A stretch of DNA of 64,000 nt from Kalmusia sp. IMI 367209. Its lineage: Eukaryota; Ascomycota; Dothideomycetes; Pleosporales; Didymosphaeriaceae. The notes under the pieces are model-generated. The model searched no databases. It saw nothing but the letters and a program-made list of their open reading frames with translations, and was not told the DNA's origin. The DNA is taken from positions 744,001 through 808,000 of the forward strand of contig JAPEUQ010000005.1 in assembly GCA_027946365.1 (NCBI GenBank), given 5' to 3'. A program made the position numbers and the translations under genes. Shown here piece by piece: positions 41,940 through 56,036 of this stretch; positions within the stretch are counted from its first letter, which is position 1, and the number at the start of each line of letters is the position of its first letter.

Positions 41940-42950
41940 GGCCGGTGCGTGGCTTCATATTCATCAATCTTGTATCTTTACGACGATCTGATATTACTTT
42001 AATGAATGCGCAACTTTCATGTATATAGATAATTCGAGGAAGGAAGCGCCCCGAGAGGGTAGTTGAGGATAGCGCATAGATGATACCCCAGTATGTATGG
42101 AAGTCTCTTACTTAAGGAGACGGACGAAGGAGATATATCAATGAAGTCAAATCTAGAAATCCAACCTACCTTACCAATGATCTGGCCGTTAAACCCCGCT
42201 CTGCTCAAGACCTTGGGGCCGACGTGAGCCACCGTCCCTCGAAGGCACACGGCTTTGATCATTCGCACTTCCTAGCGATCAGTTTGATCCGGACAAAGGT
42301 CACATACTCCTGCAATTGTGGACGACCATTGCTGATTAAACTACCTCATGTGATGTCCACTTCATATTACCTCCATTAGTCCTCTCCCTAAATTCAAATC
42401 ATGTCAATTTACCGAATCACACAACAGATGCTTGAATAGTGACACCCTAAATAATCGTAGTGCCTCTTGGATAGGGCAAGAGCGAGTGGGGCCTTAACGC
42501 GAATCAAATTCACACGGAAGCACATGAGTGAGCAAAGTAAGAGCTCAATTGAACTATCGAATACCATGAAATAAAGAGAAAAACATGCGCCCACAAACGT
42601 TCCTTCTACTCAACCACGCCACGACCACACTCCTGGCTAGAATCTAGGCCTGCACTCCCTTCATCTATCATTCATATGATCGTCGTGCTAAGCTCAAGTG
42701 AAAGATCGGCCGGCTAATGCTTGATCTCCAACGCCCGTTTTCACTCTGCGATCCCATTGTACTCATACAGCCAACGGATCTCACCGTCCAAACCTATTCC
42801 ACCCAATGCAGAGTAACCTCATATCGTAACCTCGATGCCCGCTCCGTGTAAAAGACGCCCTGCAATGCATAGGTATATTCATCATGATGAAAAAGTGAGA
42901 TGTACAATCTGAAAGGAATTTATAACCGTATCTTCGTGAGATGGAGACCT
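41940..42950. other. convergent intergenic region
   Basis: 1 kb between the 3' ends of the wall-protein gene and tom1. No gene or RNA is supported. Confidence 0.6.
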
Positions 42951-45900
42951 CTACGCAAAGCCGAAATACTCTCCACCTGCCGTCATGGCTGTGTAGAGGG
43001 CCTTCTTGAGGGATTCGTAGTCATCGTACTCGGGAAGATCGAGTTCTGCGACCAAATCAGCGGATGTAATTAAAACGTTTAGGATGAACCTACGGTTGAA
43101 GCAAGTATGACTAGATGGCAGACGATCTTTACTGCCATAGTCGCGGTGGATGTTGAACTTAGAGAACCCATTCATACCCTCCAACTCCTTGAAACCATTG
43201 AGTGGCACCTTACTCGTACCCGTGACAAATTGAAGTAGCTTGGCCTGCTCCTCCTTGTCAAAGCTCCTAACAGCACGCCAGAACCAGTGTATTTGCGGCG
43301 AATTCTGGGTATAATTCGAGTATTCAGTATTGGCTTTCCAATCCTCAACGTTAATATCGGGCAGACCAGAGATGAGCAGCTCGAGCTCCTGCTCGCTGAA
43401 GATGGAGACTAATTCGGCAGGAATGATGTCATGGAAGCCCTTTAGGAAGTGCTCTATTTGTTCTTGGACTGCACCTGTCAGCCGGTACTCGGTGACTAGT
43501 CGGACATAATCGTGCTTGTTCTCTTCTGTAAGCGGGATATTGCGTCCGTCTTCGATAAGATCTACGACCTCGGTTTCGCCAAAGCGTTCATTATCCACGG
43601 AGAAGGTTTCAGGGATGACATCGGTAGGATCATTATTGAGAATCCATACAAGAGACTTGTAGTATTCCTCGTCTAATGACTCCATATCCTTCACATTAAC
43701 CGGTCGGCTCAAAATTCGCTTGTAGACGGCTCTGCTGAAATGGCAGTCAAGAACGCGACCCTCGTATAGAGCCTTTCCGATGACGCGTCCGATGAACTTG
43801 AAGAACATTAGGTGTTCAGGATTGATACCACTCAAACGATTCGGGTGGAAAGTCGTGCGATCCGATGCCACGGGAATGAAGAGCGCGTAGTCGGGATTGA
43901 ACATTTGTCTAGCAATGACCTGGAACCACTCTCGAGTGACACCGCCTGCATCAACGCCCTCTTCACCGTGGAAACGAATGCTGAGCTTGCCATATTTCAT
44001 TTCGTCCGCAGTCTTGAAGTACAATGATTTGAAGCTGTCCAGGAAGACTTGGTCACGGCGGACAGCAAGCTGAAGCGGTGGATGCTGCTGACGGTCCGGA
44101 GTACGAGCGTGCAGCTTGCGGTTGAAATAATTGCGCTTATTGTCGAACTCCAGAACCTTTGAGTTCTTCACCAATAAGGAAAAAGTACCACTCATAAGTT
44201 TAGGATTCTGTCGGACGAGGTCGTTCAGGATCTTGCGGTGGTCCTCAGTGAAATTAAAGAACAGATTTTCCATCTTGTTCTCTGGAGGTGGACTAGAAAG
44301 TGCAAAATCCTTCGATACCAGCTTCCCAAGCGGGGCGTCCTTAAGAGTGGTGTTCTTGCAGACAACCATGAGTGTTTCGATAAGTGGCAGCAGGGTAGTT
44401 GCAATGTTGAGCATATTGCCTCGCTGGCGGATGACAGTCAAACAATCGCTAAGCTTATTCCACAAAGGAGCGAATGCGGCATCCTCGTACAGAGAGATGA
44501 GTATATCATCCTTCTGCGCTGGCTCCAGTGCTTCCACAGCTGCGCTTTCCTTATTGTCGCGTGTAGGATCAAAGAGGTAGTCCAACGCTGTGAGCGCTCT
44601 AAGAAGCTTGGCCTGGTCAGAGCTAGCGGGTGAGAACTTCGAAAGAGCTATGCCTTGAATATCAGTTTGCGACGCCGCGTTCGTAATCTGGGCTGTTAAA
44701 TCACCGAGATCTCGGAGGATAGATCGAGCTAGCTCCTGTGCAATACCGAGAAGCTCTTTTCCGAACGTCTCTTTCGCTCCGGGGATAGGCGATAGGTTGC
44801 TGATGACGCTTAAAGTTTCTTGAAAGACTTTAGAATTGCACTCTCGAGCAGCAAGGATCTTTGCAACAAGCCGCAGGTTGCTTTCGGGAATGTCTGGTGG
44901 GGCAAGGCTTCGATGTTTCTTCTTTTCATCCTCAGCCTTTGGAAGCTCAGGCTTAGAAGAGCTGCCCTCGCCTTCTGTGGTCGCTCCAGCTGCCGTCTCG
45001 ACCTGGGATGTGGCGGTCATCTCTGTATCCTCGCCTTGCGGCTGGCTTGTCGTAGATTGCTCGTTGGCCGGGATAGCTTCACCAACGACAATTTCATTCT
45101 TCTTCCCGACCTCGTCTTCAGCCTTTTCCTTGTCCTTTTTCAGCTGCTGAAGCGGAACGGTAATGACACGAAGCAATGTTGTAAGCTGCTCCATGATAGA
45201 CGAACTCTCAATGATCAATTTTCGGTCCAGCAAGCTTAAAAGTGCGTTGACGGGGTATTTGGTCGCCTTTGTCTCCTTGGTTTTCCCCTTGCGATTCGTT
45301 CGGTTCTTGAAGCCTACACCCGTTTCATGCTCAGTTAGGAAGAATGTCCAGACGGCAGGGTTCTTTTCAGTGAGCTGGGTAAGAGTATTCAGACATTGCT
45401 GAACCACCATGAGTGGTGAGACGTCAGAGTTAATTGAGAATGCACCGTTCTTCCGCGAAAATTTTGGAGTCTTGTCGCTTGGCTGCTGCTGAGTCTGTTT
45501 CGCACGCAATGACAATTGAGCGAAACTACGCTCAACCGCATTGACATCAGCGCTGCCATCTTGCAAGATCGAAAGTAGTATGCTGATAACCTCGGCACGA
45601 TTTTGTCGGTTCTCGCAAACGTAACGGAGGATCTGGGTCAAGCTAGCCTTGGCGCTACCTTGCTGAGGGATGAACATCAAGCGGAGCAATGTGGCTACTC
45701 CAGCTTTGTCCAGCATTTGCACGCATGGTCGTGCCTTTCGCTTCTGGGTCTGAACATCTCGAGGGGCTCCACGGTCCCCACCACGACGATAACCTGAAGG
45801 AAGGTAATCGAATTGATTCAAACGACGGTCGCCGCCATATGCGCGTGCCTCCGCGGAGATCTCAGGTGGCAATTGGCGCAACATGTCCTCGTCCTGATCC

Positions 45901-48900
45901 ATAAGTACGGCTTGTCGCAAAGCAGGGTCTAGCGAGGCCAAAAAGCTCGCTGGATCAATGTCTTCAGCTTGTGCTGGGGCATTAGCTTGACTACGCCTTC
46001 GCTGTTCTTCGCGCTCTTGCCGTCGGCGTTCTTGGGCTTCGTGCTGGAGCAATTCGTGACGAATGTCTGGTGGCAATGCAGCAAGGAAGTCATCGTCAAT
46101 GCCGGTAGGTTGTGAATTACCAGCCGGTTCATCTTGAGCTTCTCCTTCAGCTTGAGCTGCCGCTCGTTGCTGCTCTCGCTGTTGATTGGCGGCGCGTTCT
46201 TGCGCGCGATGCTCCTGTATCTGCGACAGCAGTACCTCTTCGCGTAGATCCTCAGGAAGAGCCTCCAAATATTCAAGGTCAATTCCAAGCTGGGTGATAT
46301 CGTAATCGTGGCCACGAATGTTGACGGTGACTCGTTCCTGAGGTGTGGCCGGTCGGCTAGACTGAGTCTCTTCTGCCGATGGTTGGGCGCCTTCCACACC
46401 TTCCATTGCTTGAGGTTCGGGCTCGGTTGTAGCCGTAGGCTCTGTCTGGTCTCCTCCTTCTTCACCCCCCGCTCGCGCAGCAGCTTCAGCAGCTTCAGCT
46501 CCTTGACGTTCTCGTTCTTCGCGCTCCTTACTTTCACGCTCTTCACGTTCCCTCTGCTCCTTGCGATCTTGTTCCTCTTTTCGCTTACGCTCAGCTTCAG
46601 CTTCCTTCTCCACTTGTCGCTTCCTCTGTACCTCCAATGCAGGGGGGACCATAAGCTTTAGTATTGAGTTGACAACGCGCTGACTCTTCTCGATCGCACT
46701 TGGGCCATAAAGTACACGTGCCTCTTCTTGCCAGCGTTGGTGAGTGTAAGCTTTCAGAAAGGCTACAGATGACTGTGGATCTTCGCGTGCGGAACGTCCC
46801 AGTGGATTGTCTCGTCGAGCGTCTCGCCGGAAGGCTGGGTCAAATGCCGTAGAGATAGGGGGGAAATTGTTGAAAGATAGATGCACCGCGCCGTTCTGTG
46901 TGTGTAGTGTTCCTTGGCTCATCGCGTTCAGTAGATTACTGATGAATGAAACAGGACTGGTATCCGATGGAAAGAGGCGAGGTCCGCGGCTTTCGATCGC
47001 ATGAACCCAGTCGCTATTGTTTGGGGAGGAAGAGTCTCCGTGGCGGCCAGACGGGCGACCAGAGCGTTGGAGAAGGGGATTCACTCCGTCATCTGCCATG
47101 CGCGGACCTGCTCCTGGTCGATGGGAACGGTAAGCAGGGACAAGAATTCGATTATCAGGCCCACCGGGAAACATCCAAGGGCTAAGGCGGTGTGGGTGGC
47201 GCGCAGTTGGCGGTGCGGGCTCACTCCAGTCCCAGCCCATCTCATGCATTCCTTCGTCGTCGTCTTCAAGCCCAGGATCATAAACGATGCCCTCTTCGTC
47301 GTAATCTTCCTCGTCTTCTTCATCTGTGGAGGTTAGCATATACCAAAACACAGGTCCAACATGGCTTACCTTCATCCTCCTGCATATCGTCGTCGATGAA
47401 GTCATCTAAGCCGTCCTGTCGGAGGTCAAGAATTTGCGGTCGGTCAATTACAAAACCTAGAGCAGGACCCATATCAGGAGGTACTCTTGGACCTCCACCT
47501 ATGAAGGCACCATCGCCGCTCCAGCTATCTTCGCGATCGTCTGCAAGGCTTGCGTTTTCATCGTCGCCAGTGATCTCCTCCATATCTTCTAGGTCACCCA
47601 TGTCTTCATCCTCATCCCTATCTTCGTCGTCGGGATCGTCATCGTCTTCATCTTCCTCGCTGTCGTCATCCTCGTCGCTCTGGGACTCATCGTCCGAGCC
47701 CATGCCTTCACCGTCATCGTCAAGTTCAATTTCCACATCCACATCACCTGGAAGACCTTCAATGGGGCCGATATCACCCAGTTCCATTTCCATTTCCATC
47801 TCCTCATCCTCGGACACAACTTCATCGTTGTCTCCGAGCTCCTCCTCAAATTCCATATCGTCGGCGAACGCATCATCATACATTTCTTCGTCCTCTTCAT
47901 CATCATCCTCATCGGATTCTGACTCGTTGCCAGGCTCGAACATGCCTAACGTCGAGTTACGGAAAAGGTCTGGCGTCTCTTCACGCGTCGTATCCATGAG
48001 GTCATCGTCCGACGCCGAGGATATCTCGTATTCATCTGTCGAATCAGGGGCGGAAGATGTGTCGTAACGAGTGCTAAGGTCCATCCCGACGTATGTCAAC
48101 CACTTAAGTGGTTTTAAGATGTATTTGACGACCCGTTTTGCGTTCGGGAAGTTGAGATCAATATCTGCAATGGCTGTTGTTAAGATAGAGATAAAATTCT
48201 TTTCGTACATAATCTTCGCCATTTGTTTCAGAGTGGGAGTGAGGTCCGCATTCTGGTTGAGCATTTCTCCATTAGGACGTTGTGAGACCATCTTGGAGAA
48301 TATGTCGGCAACTCCAAGTAGACGTGAATATTTCATGTCAAGAACTTCGTCGGAGGCACAAGCATCCTTGAAAGCTTTCAAGCAATGCTCAAGGACAAAC
48401 TTACGCACAAACAGAAGCTCAGATTCTGTCTCAACGTAGGGCGAAGGCTGAGTCGGGCCGAACCTAGGAACAGTTTGCTCTCCGGTTTTGGCACATAAAG
48501 ATACGATGACATCGATGGCGCAACTTGATGTTGCCAGTTTCTTTTTGAATGCGAGATCACCCTCGTGGTTCAAGCTACCGACTGGTACCAAAACGTTGAG
48601 AAGATAGTTCAATACGCCAGACCGAGGCTTAGACGGTGTGGTGGCATATGGATCTGCCTTCCTTGAGAAATTAATGAACTCGATCTTTGTGCGATTGTAG
48701 CTCTGGAGAAGCTCTGCAAGACATTTTAGGATAAAGCATCGGTATACATATATAGGGTGATTCTCCGCTTTGAACTCCACCTTCTCGGGCTTCGGCTGCT
48801 CAGTGCTTGAGCTCGACGGTTCCGTTGATGATGATGTAGCAATCGACTGCTGCGGCTTTTCTTCGCTCTTTTCTACTGCTTTAGGCGGTGATGGCTTGTC

Positions 48901-51900
48901 TTCGATCTCCTTGTAAGTAAGAAGTTCGCACAGTAGGTAGTGAATAATGCCGTCGGGGTTCTCAACCACCGGTAACTTCAAATCTGAAGTCTTAGTCCTG
49001 TCAAGAGTGGGCTGCTTCGGAGCTTCGCTAGTCTCTTTTGGTCGGTCACTTTCGGGAACTTCGTTAGACCCACTAGAGTCAGTCAGGCCTTCGGTGTCTG
49101 TAGCTGATTCATCTTTCTTGAGAACAAGAGTTTGTGGCCGCTGATTAGGATCAAAACGAGCAAGCTGTAGCTTTTCGTTTGTAACTTCGACGAAGATTTC
49201 AGGGGCACGAATAGCCAGGTAGTACATTTGCCGCGTATAACCCGTGGTGTCGGTTTGTCTACGATCTCGCGAGTCGAACATTTGCTGGATTTCGCTTCGC
49301 ATAATCTGCCGTATCATATTTTCATCTTCAATGATATGACGAAGAACGATCATGAAGGCGCTACGAAGGCCCTCGTTCGTAATGCCAGTGAGCTGCTTGA
49401 CCATAAGTAGCAGGCGTTGGATATTGCGTTTCTCTGCTAGACGTAAGGCAATCTTGCGTGTGCGCGTGAGCATGACCAAGATGCGCATGATTGACAAAGC
49501 CAAAGACTCATCCTTGCCAATTCGCGGTAGAACTTCGATCAAGGCGTCAAATAGTTGGTTCTTCTCTTCCAGCCCAACGATAGGTTCCGGTGGGTGCTCA
49601 ACAGATGTGTCTTCGGGAGAATCGTTGGTTGGCGGTGTCCATGATATTTGACGAGGGAGTTGATCTTCGGCAAGCAAGCGTTCGAGAATCACGAGAACCT
49701 GACCGATCCATGGCGAGGATTCTTCAGCTGTCTGATCTGGAAAGACCTTGATGAATTGAAGAAACAGGGCAAAATTCTCCTTGAGCTCTTCCACAACCGC
49801 TTCATAAAAGTCTTTATCCTGAATAATGAGGGCAAGTAGATGGGCAGACGCGGCTATCTTTTTACCCTCAGCGCGGAAATCATCGCCCATCTGCAGGGAG
49901 ATTAGAGATTGAATCAAAGTGGACCCTATCTCGCTACGCAGAGCGCTTGCATCGGCAGCCTTCGCAACGGCTGCAGAAATAAGGTCTGCCAACTCGAAAG
50001 TAACCTCGTTGTGAGAATTGAGAATGTCGAGTGACCGATCGACTAGATTTTCGCGGATACTAGCACGCTCTTTGTCCAGATCATCAATGGCAACGGGCTC
50101 TGCCAGGTTACCAGTAGCCATACGCTTTTGATATGCAAGGCCGTCTTGCGTTGACACACTTGGCTCTGCTGTCGGCTGTTGTTCCGGCACAGGTGTGTCT
50201 GGTGAGTGCTCCCGGAGCTGCTGCGGAGTATCAACATCTTCCATCTCCACGGACTGCGAATCCTGTGCCGTGTAATCTTCACCGCCATCGGTGCCCTCGC
50301 TAGTGGAGGCACTAGCATTATCTGTAGGCTCAGGGACAACCACCTCTGCTCGGTTTGGAGAGACACTCGGAGGAGCACGAGCGTCAAGCTCATATTGAGG
50401 AATCGGATTTCGTGAAGCGCGCAAATCACGGACCTGGTTCTGGCAATATTCTCGTGCAGTGTTGAAATTGTCGCAGCATCGGAAAAGAGCTTCTTCAGCC
50501 AAGCTCTCAGGATATTGGCCTGCGTCCTTCAAACGCTGCATATGTTCACTGTTCCGCGGCTTCCACGGTCTTATAGTGGGTTTACTCCTCTTAGGAATTT
50601 TGTCAACGCTCTTATAAGCCCCGTGCTCGCCGTCACCATCAAGCACTATCTTTAAAATGTTGATGGACGTCTTAACAATGGATGTGGTTGCTTTGTCGAT
50701 GAGATCAGAATTCCATATCTTCTGCACTGGTTTCGTGACGGCATGGCGCAGCTCGACTATGAATTGAGCAGCGAGGAAGAAGTCGGAACGCTCTCGATCG
50801 CGGTCAGGGCGCGACTGCATTGATGTAGTCTGGTTAGCTTCATTTATGACTTTCGCGTTGATTATTTGAGCATAGAACGCGAGAACAATTTTAACACCAC
50901 CGAGGGACAAGTTGAGCAGTCGTTGAAACTCCTCGGAGGGCTTTTCGCCCTGTGTATGCAAGACATCCTTCGCAGATTCGAAGAAAGTGTCGAGAATATC
51001 TGCTAGCACAGTCAAGCCACCGAGATTCCGGAAAGACACAAGAATCAGAGTCAGTGCCTGTGGGCTAACGCGATCCATGTTATTGTCAATCATCAGCTGT
51101 GAGAGAGACGTCAGGATGACAATCCAGTATGCATATCGATCTTCAGCAGACGTAGATGCTTTTGGAGCTTCAAAGCGTAGTTGATCAATGGCGGCTTGTG
51201 CCAACTGGTCTCCAACAATGATGGCACCCTGTTTCTGGTAGGTCTCTAGGCTGCGACGGAACAGAAGGAGTTTGCCTAAGGACTGGAAGAACGGAGCAAT
51301 GCCAGGAGGTATCTTGCTAAGAAGGTATCGCAAAATCTGGGTGTTCTTGAATCGAGCACTGTTTTGACTAGGAGTCGAGGTATCAACAGACGACCCGGAG
51401 GCAGTATTAGCGATACCTTCATTATTCGGTCCAGAAGATTCGACCGGCCTCTCGTTGTTGCCCAAGTGAAACACACTATCAGCCTCAATTGCTCCAAAGC
51501 CCGAGCTCTTGACGCGCGTTTCCTTCTCCCATTCAGTCGGCATATTCTTCTGCAGTAGGATTTCTTCCCAAACACAGCTTCGATGCAGTCGACCTAGACT
51601 ATCGACTAGTCGAGCGTACATATCGGCAAGGTTAACTTGGCTAGAGACATTGTGTGAGGATCGAGCATTGAACATCTGACTTTGGAATGTCGTTGTCAAA
51701 GCTGACACGAGCGTGTGCACCACAAGAAGCGACTTAACGTATTGAGTTCCTTGTGCTCGCGTCTTGTCTTCTTCGTCCATAGCTAGACGTAGGTTGGGTT
51801 CAGGGTTCGTGAATAATGAAAAGAAACCCGAGCCTCCATTATACTTGTGGTTCATCAACGGCTCAAGTCGATCCAAAGCCTGTTGCGTTCGCTTCAGTAT

Positions 51901-54900
51901 GCAGGGAACTGCAATGTGTGGTTTTTGCTCAACAAGAACTTGGACCACCCGGGCGAATTCTTCGCTAGTTGTGTGCGTCTCATTAAATCTAGCGTCAAGG
52001 CAAGGCAGCGTGGCAAGATCAAGGATAGTCTCAACTCCATCCGCCTCGATATAGGCAGCGCACATCGCGTGGTTTGTAAAGAACCCACCGAGAAATCGGC
52101 ACACAACACTAATGTATTGGCTGGTCGAAGGTCCTGCGGTGCGATCTTCAATTTCGGTGACGTCGTCCAAAGTGACAGATTCTATCGAATTAGGCAGAGT
52201 ATCGTGCGCTTCTGCCATCGCAATGTCATCCTGAGGATCAGCATTCTGCTTGTGATTAAGGACCCCTGGTCCAGAGAGCGCGGAACGTCCACCACAGACA
52301 TAGATCTTCCCATCTTTGTCGTCTTCGTAGTACAGCTTCGTACCAGCACCCTCCTTTGCCGCTTTATCGAAGCATATACGAACAACCCTGGCCACCATCT
52401 CGCTCAAAGACGCCAGGACAGTGTTCTTTAACGGGGGATGATGCCGTACTAACTCGTCAAAGGAGTTGCCAATGATTGAGGGAATTTCTGGGTCCATATC
52501 GAGAGCTTTGACGTGAGCTGGGCTCTCGAAAATTTCGAAATACCGTTTCAGGGCAGCTGATGACTGGAAAAGCTTCATGCCAGCTTCTGCAAGACAGATG
52601 GCACCGAATGCAGGCGGAATGGTAGAGATGGCTTCAGCTACAGGTAGGATACCCGAGGCAAGCGGTATATTTGGGTCACGTGGCGGATACTCCCGAGTAG
52701 GCTGTGGAGGTGACGCGGATTGCTCTGACGATGCTATATGACCGGGTGAAGCCGCGTCTTGGTCGGTCATTTCAGATGAGGCTTCAGGGATTTTCTCTCC
52801 AGATACTGTCTCAAGCAGTGCAGTACTGAGACCTGCGTCATTGATCACCGCATAGCTCGTTGGTTCGTTGTGAATAAATGTAGTCAGGATATTCACACCC
52901 ATGCTCCACACGGTCGACCCATAGATCTTCGCGTTAGACAAAACAATCTCGAGTCCACGCTGGAGAGGATTCGAATCAATCAAGTTCCGCATCTGACGAT
53001 CAAAATTGCCGCCGCCAGTGTGAGACATCATGTGGTTCATGAATTTGAATAGCCAACGGAGAGTTTGTTGATTATAGAAGGGGATCTGATAGTCGGTGAG
53101 TTGGGTCTTGTACTCTTTGGGGATGCCCTTGCCCTCTTCAGCGAGCTTCTGCGACGTTGTAACCTCATAGAAAACAAGATCTGCAATTATTTCTAGACCT
53201 TTGGCATCAACCAACGCCTGAAAAGCTTCTCGGAGGTTGTGAACAAACGTATCAAGGAAATTGAGGATCTTCGGATGGTTCCGCTCAGCTTTGGCTGTTC
53301 GAAGTTTGAGTACATCCGCTAAAATCTCTAGGAGACCCGCAGACACCATGCCGTCACCGGTCCGTGCTTGTGAGGTCGGTAGAGTATTCAGGAGCGAAAA
53401 CAACGCTTCCCGCCACTCGTCTTGCTGAAGAGTATCTTCGGCACTATCTTCCACAGCCAACCCAGCAACAAGCTTGCGAACGATGTAGAACAGGACTCCA
53501 TGGTTAACGTTGACGTTGAGAGCTGTGCATATATCTGCAGACTTCGACTTATGCTTGGCCAATGCTTCAAGTGCATTGAGAGCATAGGTTTGCAGCTCAA
53601 CCGATACAGCTCCATCGCCGCTACTTGGTGGATGTACGAGCTCAGACAACTGGTAGGCCCACTGCAAGCGACGGGGCTCATCAGCGTCTTGCTGGCCAAT
53701 TCGCGCGTGAAAGTCTTTCTCGCCATAGACGTAGGCCAGGTTAGCGATAGCGAGCATACGAATCGCAACAGCATCTTCGCGGCCACTTATACCATTCACC
53801 ACGGTCTTTGCTGATCGGATTTTATGGAGAAGCTCATAATGCACGCTGTCTGGAAGTTCTTCAAGCCCTTGTTGGACAACCTGGTGAATGTCGGAGTTTG
53901 AAAGAGTCTCGGGAGATAGCTCGAATGATTTAGCTCCACTTGGGCGGCTAGTGCCGAATTCGCCTGGTGTAAAAGCCGGCGTAACTGGAGAATCCATCGA
54001 CGTAACATCATGCGAATGACGGGGGGTCTGTTGCGGGCCCATGTTGGAGGTCCGGCGCACGGGCGTAGGCGTCGTAGGCGTGGATGTAGCAGGCGATTCT
54101 TTGGACGATGGCTTATTCTCATCAGACGCCGCAGATGGCTCATAATAGGATATCGAGACGCCCCCAAATTCTTGCTTTAGTGACGCCTCCGGTAATGTGA
54201 ACAAACCAACCATGTCGGCAGTGTAAACCCTATCGTTCTCGTTGCGACGATCCCCAAGCGCTTTATCCTTGCCCTTGCCAGCGGGTGTAGCAAAAGGTGG
54301 CGGCGCAATCGACGGACCTTTGGGAAAGGGCGCAGCCAACTTCAGCATCTTCTCGAGGCTAATATTGTAATGGCTGGCTAGCAATGTCGGATGCAGCGTC
54401 GCTGGGGCGAGCCGCATACGGGCAGAGTAATAGCGCTGAGAAAGGCGAAGGCTCAGGCGAAGCGTGGCTTTCAGCAGGGAGACCGAGGTGGAATTAAGCA
54501 GCTTGTCCAGGTGCCCGCTACTCGAGTACAGACTCCGATTCCCACAATTCTCCAGTAGGAGCCGTGTGAAATTCAAAATCTGCTCAATGAGCTCGCGGTC
54601 GCCATCTGCAGCAATGTGTAGCTTGTCCAAAATGTCGGCTGTCGCCGGCTCTGGGGTCTTCCCATCTTCCGCATCACCCTGGAGCAACAGCTGTCGCTGG
54701 AATGCTCGCGTCTGAGGACCATCTACCAAACCATATTTGTGAATAAAGAGCTCGAGTATGCGATCGAAGCGATTCAGCACTGGGATCCAGTGGTAGGTAT
54801 CGCCCCGTGGGAATGGCCACAGCTTTGGGAACGAGGCTAGGTGTGCGGGGATCTGGTACAGAGGTATCGATTCTGTCGCTTTGACGAATTCTGCTATCAT

Positions 54901-54998
54901 CGGAGACTAGTGATATCAGCATGCAGTTACGATAATAGGAGCGGCTCTCTCACCAGAGTGGACTCATGCCGCGACGTAGCCTGCTTCTTAATCTTCAT
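42951..54998 (-). CDS. tom1: giant HECT E3 ubiquitin ligase Tom1 (HUWE1/Ptr1 orthologue)
   Basis: Tom1 attaches ubiquitin to excess histones, ribosomal proteins and mRNA-export factors in the nucleus. Four exons give 3968 residues: 54998-54954, 54906-47370, 47323-43094 and 43045-42951. The 45 nt first exon encodes MKIKKQATSRHESTL and joins SPMIAEFV. The N-terminal half is helical-repeat sequence (DUF908/DUF913 type). A very acidic Asp/Glu region lies near residues 2300-2500. Ubiquitin-binding UBM-like repeats follow (LEALPEDLREEVL, FLAALPPDIRHELL). The HECT domain ends the protein: GEEGVDAGGVTREWFQVI, FKFIGRVIGKALYEGR, and catalytic Cys 3935 in SSHTCFNQLDLPEY. The last 48 nt intron (43046-43093) is stop-free and in frame; if kept, it adds 16 residues just after the active-site Cys. 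Confidence 0.97.
43046..43093 (-). other. tom1: last intron of tom1, 48 nt, stop-free and in frame
   Basis: On the minus strand the intron begins GTAGGT and ends GTCGCAG. Removing it gives CFNQLDLPEY, the conserved HECT sequence; reading through gives CFNRRFILNVL...ADLVAELDLPEY. Splicing is therefore the normal state, and retention would not cause a premature stop. Confidence 0.9.
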
Positions 54999-56036
54999 GG
55001 CTCCTCCGGGCGCTCGGAAACCGAGCCTCCCACATGTACAATCTGTTCAGACGAGCGTGTCGTGACTCTAATGCGTGCAGGTACACCAGATAGAGGACGT
55101 TGATTGGCCAGCGGGGATAAAGGTCTGCTCCCGTGCGGAGTCGATGCGTATGCTAATTGTTAGAGATGAAGTGGAGGGTGCAGCGATGAGTTACAGCTGG
55201 AGGTTTAGTTGGCAGTTGCAAGTGTCGAGGCAGCGAGGTGAAGGCGGGGCGCCAGGTGGACGGTCGAGGCAAGTTCGAGTTTCTTCGTTGAGGCGTCGAG
55301 GGATTCGTGCAACCTTGCAAGAGGACCACGGTGCAGGCGCGGGTCTTGCTGTCCTTGTGGGCGGTCTTCAGCAGTGCGTAGGAGGCCAAAGACGCAGGTT
55401 GACGGGCTCTGGTGGGGTTGGGTGCCAGAGAAAGTTATTGACGGTGAGAGAGCTCCAATGTTCCGCGCGCGAGGCAAGTACGTTTACGTCGGCGGAAGGC
55501 GCGATCGATGGGGTCTGTGCACGCGCTAGGAGCTGCCTACAAGAGCACCCACACAGACACATAACATATGAAGGTTGTGATGTCAAGATACGGCCGCTAG
55601 GTGTACTCGAGAGCTCTCGTCTAGAAGGTTCTGCGCTCCCTTGCTTGTTCCATCCCGGCAGTGCTCCACAAATGGCCAACACTCACCGCTCTACGAGCAA
55701 CACGTACAGTGTGTGAGTGCAGCTCAGAACCATTAATAAACAACACAATCTCATCGTCAAAGAGGCGATGGTGGGTCGGACTATCTGGCACGATATAGCA
55801 CGCGTCTCGCCAAATGTCGTTGAATTCTACCAGGCTCATGCCAGCGCACATCCATGTTGTCACAGCGAGTGCATCTGCTTCATTATGACCCCCTACCCCT
55901 CCTTCCTACCCACCCACAAATGACCATCCTAAAAAAAGCATTCAAGAAGGAATGTCCGTCTTAGCTTCATGAACCCACAGATGTAACGAGAGGTTGCGTA
56001 TGAGTGCTCATGCTCAAGCCTGACAGATCACTGCGG
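54999..56036. promoter_or_regulatory. tom1 upstream region
   Basis: 1 kb between the start of tom1 and the end of the BLOC-1 subunit gene, both on the minus strand; it must hold the tom1 promoter and leader. The frame at 55621-55863 (-) begins with a plausible-looking peptide but has no supported continuation. The middle part is GC-rich. Confidence 0.5.

Noticed and set aside
55075..55716. 213-codon plus-strand frame upstream of tom1
   Set aside because: GC-rich region where long chance frames are expected; the peptide is Arg/Gly-rich without any motif, and the region is more simply the tom1 leader and promoter.
55621..55863. Minus-strand frame with a passable N-terminus (MSLVEFNDIWRDACYIVPDS)
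   Set aside because: No downstream exon could be joined with good splice sites and no family is recognised; kept as intergenic.
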